A DNA stretch of 64,000 bases from Gambelia wislizenii (lineage: Eukaryota > Chordata > Lepidosauria > Squamata > Crotaphytidae). Below the pieces are notes generated by a model, which was not told the DNA's origin, made no database searches, and saw nothing but the letters and a program-made list of their open reading frames with translations. Numbering within the stretch: position 1 is the stretch's first letter; the number at the start of each line of letters is the position of its first letter. The stretch spans positions 59,981,001 to 60,045,000 of the forward strand of contig JAUMIR010000005.1 in NCBI GenBank assembly GCA_030847615.1, given 5' to 3'. A program made the position numbers and the translations under genes. Positions 57,561 to 64,000 of this stretch are shown piece by piece.

Positions 57561-58270
57561 TTGCATTTCTATTTTGTAAAGGCGACAAGTAACTTGGCCA
57601 CAGTAGTTTATCTACTGGTGACCTTCCCATTAGACTACTGCAATGCACTCTACATGGGGTTGCCCTTGAAGATGATTTGGAAATGGCAGTTATTGCAAAA
57701 TGCAGCAGCTAGACTGTTGACAGAAACAGCATGTGCAAACCATTATACAACACTGGTCCTAAAGGAATTTATCTGGCTACCAGTATGTTTCGAGTCAGAA
57801 TTCAAGATGATTTTAATGACTTGTAAAGCTCTAAATGGTTTGAAATTTCAGTACCTGAAAAAGTACCTCTCCTCAGATATGCCTGCCCAAGAGTTGAGAT
57901 GTGTTGGAGAGACCGTTCTTTATGTCCTACCAGTGGGATCAATAAATACCCTGTGCAAAGAGGGGATTCTAAATTGGGCACCCCAGCTGTGGCTACCCAA
58001 ATGGTGCCAAAGTTGGTCTCATTTCGGCACCAAGTTAAAACCTGGCTTTTAATAAAAGCTTTGAGTGGTCTGACGAGTTCACCTAATATGTATATGTACA
58101 TAGTTTTATATTGCTTGAACGTCAACATTTTAAACTATGCAACTATTTAATGTCTTAGAATGTTTACATTCTTTTTACTGTTTTAAATTTTATTGTTCTA
58201 TATTTTAAATTGTTCAACTGATTTTATGGTAAGCCTTCCAGAGATCTTATGATAAAGAGCAAGTATAAAT
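57561..58270 (+). mobile_element. L2/CR1-type LINE RT C-terminal fragment
   Basis: An open frame (57561-58052) reads LDYCNALYMGLP, LLQNAAARLLTET, TLVLKEFIWLPV and ILMTCKALNGL, the thumb and C-terminal region of L2-type ORF2. An AT-rich tail with AAATAAATA ends it near 58270. The first part is not conserved and the end is frameshifted. Confidence 0.8.
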
Positions 58271-58544
58271 ATTTTAAGTAAGTAAATAAATATATCCAGA
58301 GTCTTGAGATGATACATCCGATGATCTGTAAGGTTTAATGACAAGTTATTCATTTCATGGCTTGAAGTTGTTTAAAAAAATACAGCTGTTACCTTGGAAT
58401 GCTCCTAATCCTCAAAATTCTTGCCGTTCAGGTTTATTGGGTATCTCCTTCCTGCCTGTTAAATAAATAGCTCCCTTGGGGGATAGGGTTAAACCATACA
58501 GAAAATGTTTCCAGTCAGGTGGAAGCACCTAAGCTGTTGTTTTG

Positions 58545-58770
58545 TACCTACAAGTCATTTCTGACTTATGGCAACCTTAAGGTGACCCCATCATGTGGTT
58601 TTCCTGGCAAGATTTGTTCAGAAGGGGGTTGCCTTTACCTTTCTCTGAGGCTGAGAGAATGTGACTGCACAAAATCACCCAATGGATTTCTATGGCTGAG
58701 TGGGGATTCAAATTCTGGCCTCCAGAGTCGTAATCCAATGCTCAAACCACCACACCATGCTGGCTCTATA
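58545..58770 (-). repeat. Sauria-type SINE, nearly complete
   Basis: Reads on the minus strand from AGAGCCAGCATGGTGTGGTGG (head) through GAATTTGAATCCCCACT (B box), CAACCCCCTTCTGAACAAAT and GGTTGCCATAAGTCAGAAAT to the tail. It supplies the full layout of the fragments at 18522-19117, 37930-38035 and 48430-48520. Confidence 0.8.
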
Positions 58771-60354
58771 ATTTAGGCAACATAAGACACAAGGCTAAAG
58801 AACCAACACTCAGCACTAGAAACTTCTGTTTCTCCCCAATTCTTGGGCATGACTACTAAAGGCACATGGGGTACTAAAATAATGTATACTTGGATACCCC
58901 AAAGTGATGGAAAAATACCCTTAAGATGCATTTCCACATTCTAGCTTTGGAGAGGGGTAACATAAAAACCACGGGCATTGTTATGTATTTCACCACTATG
59001 GTATCAAAAAGTCCACTTAATCCTTTTTTAAGACATGTTTCTTTAGTATTCTTCAAATTTCACCAAACTCACAACTGCAGACAACTAAAAAGGAAGTATG
59101 GTATGTTATTCACTCTGTATATGAGTACAAGGTGAGACAACCACATTGGTAACAAAGACCCTTCTGTAAGGACAGCAGACAAATCCTCAAAGCATAAAGC
59201 CAGTTCTTCAATTCATAAACTGTTTTTGAATCAAGACCTGATTCTCATCTATTCCTGGGTGGCCATCAGTGTAGTAGTCTCCTTATAAAGTCTGAAGCCT
59301 TCGTAACCTTTGTAGTACTTTTACCAAAAGCTCAAAAATTAATTTGACATATTGCTTGAAACACTAATGGCCTCTGAGCAAACTCTAACATGTTAATTAG
59401 AGGGAACCCACAATAACATTTCAGTCAAGTATTTAACTTGCTTCCAAACATAACAAATTGCCAGAAATGTATCTTTTATTTGATTGTAAAAGGACATGAT
59501 TTTGCTTAGATAAAAGCAAACATTACAGAGTGCTCTGAAACTATATAATGGCAGGTGTCGATCGAGAGCAATCAAAAATACTTGCAGCAGAAGTAAAGCT
59601 GTGCTATTTGCTTGTAGATCTTACCTTTACAGAAAATCCTGCCTTAAATTTAGCTTTAGAGAAAAATCTTTCTGGACATTAAGTATTAATACCCAGAAAG
59701 AGTAAGGCTGAGGCTAAATGAACCGTTCTTATATATATCATTTCATATATTTATTATAAATACTATTTTAAATAGTATAGAAAGAATATTCTGTGTTGTG
59801 CTTTCTCCTTTATAAACTTCCTTTGTGCTCCATCTTACTTCTTTCTTCACTTGTTGCTGCAAGGAAGGTTAAGTACCCTGAATACAAAGAAATAAAAGAA
59901 GCCTCCTATGATAAATCTGTTTTCTATACTCACACTATATCTTCATAAGGAGTGGCCCAAACACTTTGTGTTTTTCCTTGGAATGCTCCTAATTTGCAAG
60001 TCCAATTTGTCTCTATTTTTCTTGCTTACTAGGTGAACTGTGGGCTCTAATGATTTTGGAGACAGAGGTGCTGAAACAAAGGGTGTCTTGCTGAGTTCCA
60101 CTGAATCAGAACAGGCCATAGCTACAGTCACTACTGACTGCCTCAGGAAAGCAAATGTAAATGGTCCAATGGCTTGGTGGAGGCAGAAGCTGACAGATAA
60201 GAGAGTGCAGGCCAAGGGTGAAAAGAAGAAAATGTCAGTACAGTATACTTAATTTCCTGTCTTCTATGGTAAGGCAGAGGGGGAAATCCTGTAAGATGAA
60301 GCAGTCTGTTATCGTATAGCAAAATTATTTTCTGAGTTAATGATGAATCTAGTT
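58771..60354. other. Intronic sequence with one exon-like block
   Basis: At 60030-60189 (minus strand) an open block lies between a strong acceptor-like and a donor-like site (see findings). It does not match FREM2 as far as I can tell and is not called as a gene. Confidence 0.45.
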
Positions 60355-60460
60355 CGGTGGCTCTTAACCTTTTCTTATCACGTGGGCTGAACAGCCCTCA
60401 AGCCTGTGAGGACACTGTGGTCCCCTGGGGGGTCTACGGACTAAAGGTTAAGAACCACTG
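60355..60460. mobile_element. Short hAT element
   Basis: Starts CGGTGGCTCTTAACC and ends GGTTAAGAACCACTG, flanked by ATCTAGTT (60347-60354) and AACTAGTT (60461-60468), one mismatch in 8. Confidence 0.75.
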
Positions 60461-61560
60461 AACTAGTTTAGTGCTCAAACAACCTAAAATCATAATTGAC
60501 CTATATATCAAGGTTTACTGGCTTGCAAATCCTGGCTTGCTTGGCCAAAATAAGCCAAAATACTGGGTTCAAATGCAACTGGAAACTATCACTGTCTCAT
60601 TTGTTTACCCACTTGGAGAAATAAATGGGTTTTGTGTACCAGTACAAAGCTCATGCACACTGCAGTTTAATAAATCAGGTTTTATGGCTATAAGTGATTT
60701 GAGAACATGGCTACTGTGATTTTCCCCAGGCTCTGGGCATGGCTAAGAGCAGCACAGCCCTGGCTTAATTGTAAAAGTAGTAAACAATGCCTTCTACTTG
60801 AACAGCTGAAGCATGGATATCGTTTTGAGAAACTAAGTATGCTTGTGAACTAGTATTCCTTGCAAAATCTATCATATGAATTACTGCAAGGACTGAAAGG
60901 TATACAATTAAAAGAGATTTTTTTAAAAAAATCCAACTTTGTCATACAATTACGTCAGCCACAGAATCTCTTTCCTTAAAAGGTATTGGTTTCACATGTT
61001 CATCCCAATTTGGAAACTATTTTCACTGTTTATAATACACTTTTTCAACATACTTCACAGCTTTTTAAAGCAAGGGAGAAATCTAAATATATCACAAGTT
61101 TTAGCAGGAGAGTCTTGAAAAGGAAAACCTCACAGGTTGCTTGATCTCCTTTCTATATGCAATAAGTAGAACCAAACAAAGAAAGCTGCTTAATTTGTAC
61201 AAAATACTGTTAACTGACAAAGACAGTGCAATCATGCACATTTAATCAGTAAAAAAAAAAAAAATGAAAATTGTTACTTCTTTGAATCTTTTTTCCTGTA
61301 ATCTTTCCAGTTTAAACTAATGTTCAAGGCAGGTAACATCAATAAAAGACAATAAACCTAGAAAGCATGATAAAAAGCAATGATTTTTGAGACGAAGTCT
61401 GCTACTCTGATTTGCAAATAAAAGCCTGTAATATTTCAAGTTATTCCCACAGAACAAGTGCACTTGCCAAATATCAGCTTCTAGCATAAAATACATTCTG
61501 CACCCTGATATAGAAAATGTGTGCAACAGAAAACTGCATCTATTCCATACATTTGCACTA
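60461..61560. other. AT-rich intronic sequence
   Basis: An A run lies near 61252-61264. No exon or repeat boundary was recognised. Confidence 0.5.
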
Positions 61561-63110
61561 GTGATAATAATAATAATAAAATTTATTTATATCCCACCCC
61601 TCTATGAAACGCAATTGGGGCAGCTTACAACAATTAAAATATACATTCTGGACCCTCAACCCCACACATCCTTAACTATAATTAAATCAGGAATTAAAAC
61701 ATATTTTGAAACAAAATACAAAAATTAAAAATAAACAATGGACAGTGGCCATAGCGAGGTTGGGACAAGCTAGATTTTCTTTTCTTTTTCAATGGCTGGG
61801 TATCTATTCAGGAAAGGCCTGCCAGAAGAGATCCATCTTAAGAGAGATCCGTCACAATTAAAAAAGGATATTGACAAATTGGAGCGTGTCCAGAGGAGGG
61901 CGACTAAAATGGTAAAAGGTCTGGAAACCATGCCTTATGAGGAGAGACTTAGGGAGCTGGGTATGTTTAGCCTGGAAAAAAGATGGTTAAGAGGCGATAT
62001 GATAGCCCTGTTTAAGTATTTGAAGGGGTGTCACGTTGAGGATGGAGCAGGCTTGTTTTCTGCTGCTCCAGAGACTGGAACACGGAGTAATGGATGCAAG
62101 CTCAAGGAACAGAGATTCCACCGCACCATTAGGAGGAACTTTTTGACAGTAAGAGCTGTTCAGCAGTGGAACACAGTCCCTCGGAGCGTGGTGGGGTCTC
62201 CTTCCTTGGAGGTCTTTAAACAGAGTCTGGATTGCCATCTGTCGGGGATGCTTTGATCATGATTTCCTGCGTGGCAGGGGGTTGGACTGGATGTCCCTCG
62301 CGGTCTCTTCCAACTCTACAATTCTATGATTCTAAGAGCTTTTTAAAAGCTATTTAGGTGGTGATATGACAGATCTCATTCGGCAGGCCATTCCATAATC
62401 TGGGAGCAATAGCCGAAAAGGCCCTCTGGGAGGTCGAAGAAAGCCTAGTTTTTAAAGGTTGTAACAAATTCCTCCCAGTGAACCTAAGTGCACGGGGAGG
62501 ATTATATGGAGGGAGGCGGTCCTGAAGATAGGTTGGACCCAAGCCATTTAGGACTCTAAAGGTGATAACCAACACCTTGTACTGGGCCCGGAAACTAATG
62601 GGCAGCCAGTGGAGTGATCTTAAGATCAGTGTTATATGGTCTCTTCTGGATGTACCCGAGATCAGTCTGGCTGCCATATTCTGTACTAATTGAAGTTTCC
62701 AGACCAAGCACGAGGGTAGCCCCATGTAGAGTGCATTACAGAAAGCAAGACGGGGGGTTACCAGAGCATGTACCACAGTCTCAAGATCCCTGACTTCCAG
62801 GAAAGAGCACAGCTGGCATATCAGCCAAAGCTGACAACAGGCACTCTTGACCATCGCATTTACCTGATTTGTCATCTGGACGGGTCCAGGAGCACCCCCA
62901 GACTGCAAACATAGTCCTTGGAGGAGAGCATGACCCCATCCAGGACTGGAGCTTGTATCCCAATGCCTGGGTTCAGGGCTGCTACCGTGAGTATCTCTGT
63001 TTTATCTGGATTCAGCTTCAATTTGTAGTACCTGTGTCTGCATCCCAGAATATTACAAACAGATTTATCTGTGGGATGTGCATCCAGATCAGCTTGAACA
63101 CTTAGAGGCT
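61561..63110 (-). mobile_element. L2-type LINE 3' end, split by CR1
   Basis: Minus strand from about 63110 down. The frame 62908-62354 encodes VVHALVTPRLAFCNALYMGL, QLVQNMAARLISGTSRRDHI, LHWLPISFRAQYKVLVI and RAFSAIAPRLWNGLPNEI, a continuous L2 ORF2 C-terminus. It resumes after the CR1 insertion at 61838-61561 with the tail and an (AAT)n end near 61566-61580. Confidence 0.88.
61845..62332 (+). mobile_element. CR1 LINE 3' fragment nested in L2
   Basis: Encodes KKDIDKLERVQRRATKMVKG, PYEERLRELGMFSLEKRWLR, LFKYLKGCHVEDGAGLF and RNFLTVRAVQQWNTVPRSVV, a well-preserved CR1 ORF2 end. The CR1-type 3' terminus CAACTCTACAATTCTATGAT follows. TAAGAG flanks both sides (61839-61844 and 62333-62338). Confidence 0.88.
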
Positions 63111-63132
63111 CTACAGTTGATAATTTTCTTTA

Positions 63133-63160
63133 ATGTGTGTGTGTGTGTGTGTGTGTGCCT
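63133..63160. repeat. (GT)n microsatellite
   Basis: About 13 GT units. Confidence 0.9.
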
Positions 63161-64000
63161 TCAAGTCATATGAAACCAATACTCTGCATGACATATGCAA
63201 CTGCTGGATAGGACTGTGTAGCTGATATGTTCTGTATGGTTTATTTCGCACTACTGGTAGGTCTGTTAAGGTGATAACAGGCTTGTACCAGAACTACACA
63301 GTACTATCCAAGTCTCAATAGTGTGAATGTTCTCTGGGTACTGTAGTCTCTGCTTATCCACAGGAAACACATTCCAAGACATTCAGCAGATACTTGCAAC
63401 CATGGATAGTACTGAAGCCTATATTTTCAAAAGTTTAAGGTTGACTGTTTAAACTTAACCACTACCAAGAGTTAAAGGGGGCTTGGAAACAATGCTTCCT
63501 ATGGACAGGAAGACTCCTCCCCACTCACCTGGCATCCCAAGGAGGGTGGGGGAACTGATCTGCTCTCAACTTTCTTCTTGTGGCTTCCTCAACAGATACT
63601 TGCACAACAAGCAGAAGGTGGGAGGTCAACTTCTGCATACCAAGTATACCATAGAATTGCACTGGAGGAAGGCCACTTTTCTTGGTAGCAGTGACCATGG
63701 GTAATTGAAACCATAGAAAGTAGTTCTATAAGGTGTGGGGGGGGTATTGTACATGAGACTACAGCAAATACAACTACTATTTAGCTAAGGCTCCATTCCT
63801 AAGCCACACAATTAGAAGTGCATTAAAGGAGCATATCTCCCAGGAAATCCATTCCTTCATTACTTGTATAGTAAGTGTAGTTGACGCTGATGAATGACAT
63901 GCATATCTATTTCTTTCCAATTAGTAAAAAACAAAGCAAAAATAACAACAGACATCTGATGAAGTGGATTGGAGTCCACAAAAACTTATGTTGGAAATTT
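63161..64000. other. Intronic sequence with repeat fragments
   Basis: At about 63340-63440 (TACTGTAGTCTCTGCTTATCCACAGG) lies a degraded TcMar MITE. The last 60 bases (CATCTGATGAAGTGGATTGGAGTCCAC) are a dispersed amniote repeat phrase that runs off the window. Confidence 0.5.

Noticed and set aside
1..64000. CRISPR arrays, operons, phage or plasmid features
   Set aside because: Spliced exons, SINE/LINE content and intron structure are eukaryotic; no regularly spaced repeats or prokaryotic gene organisation were seen.

Overview
The window looks like vertebrate nuclear DNA from a squamate reptile (a lizard is likely; the species cannot be read from it). Four small exons carry consensus splice sites and are separated by very large AT-rich introns. 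Those introns are filled with a typical squamate repeat load: CR1 and L2 LINEs, tRNA-derived SINEs with a Bov-B-like CAACAA tail (Sauria-SINE type), hAT and Tc1/mariner/Tigger MITEs, and a tyrosine-recombinase retrotransposon. No tRNA, rRNA, CRISPR or prokaryotic feature was seen.

Host gene. The only host gene I can support is on the minus strand. It has four phase-1 exons at 36778-36924, 22616-22846, 22292-22417 and 7698-7949, in transcription order. The reading frame is kept across all three splice junctions, and the product is two consecutive Calx-beta domain repeats matching FREM2 (FRAS1-related extracellular matrix protein 2). The giant CSPG-repeat exon and the remaining Calx-beta and C-terminal exons lie outside the window. 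Everything else appears to be FREM2 intron: at least 27 kb upstream of the first visible exon, about 14 kb between the second and first exons, 14 kb before the last exon, and about 7.7 kb downstream.

Centrepiece. A nearly complete 6.2-kb DIRS1-type retrotransposon (26392-32555, plus strand, antisense to FREM2) sits in the 22847-36777 intron. It has 127-bp inverted terminal repeats with no mismatch, a 102-bp internal complementary region that encodes the joined ends, and three ORF blocks. These are a gag-like ORF with one frame break, an intact RT-RNase H ORF with a methyltransferase-like tail, and an intact tyrosine recombinase with R/HxxR/Y catalytic residues. There is no target-site duplication; only the four bases ATTC are shared at the two boundaries, as expected for recombinase-mediated insertion.

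Other layout. 1-7.7 kb: intron with two copies of one LINE 3' end, a SINE and a Tigger MITE. 8-20 kb: several fold-back DNA transposons, including three copies of one family with TIRs around TTGTCTAGA, and L2 remnants. 20.3-22.1 kb: a 1.8-kb fold-back element. 23-26 kb: L2 and MITE mosaics. 33-51 kb: a mariner carcass, CR1 and L2 pieces, hAT and Tigger insertions including one Tigger MITE nested in another, and a 129-bp tandem duplication. 51.6-53.7 kb: a 5'-truncated LINE with an exact 17-bp target-site duplication and a SINE inside it. 54-64 kb: hAT elements with 8-bp target duplications, a large palindrome, and a CR1 nested in an L2.

Most long frames outside FREM2 and the DIRS element are repeat-derived or chance. 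Family names for short repeats are recognition-level calls and need a library search to confirm.
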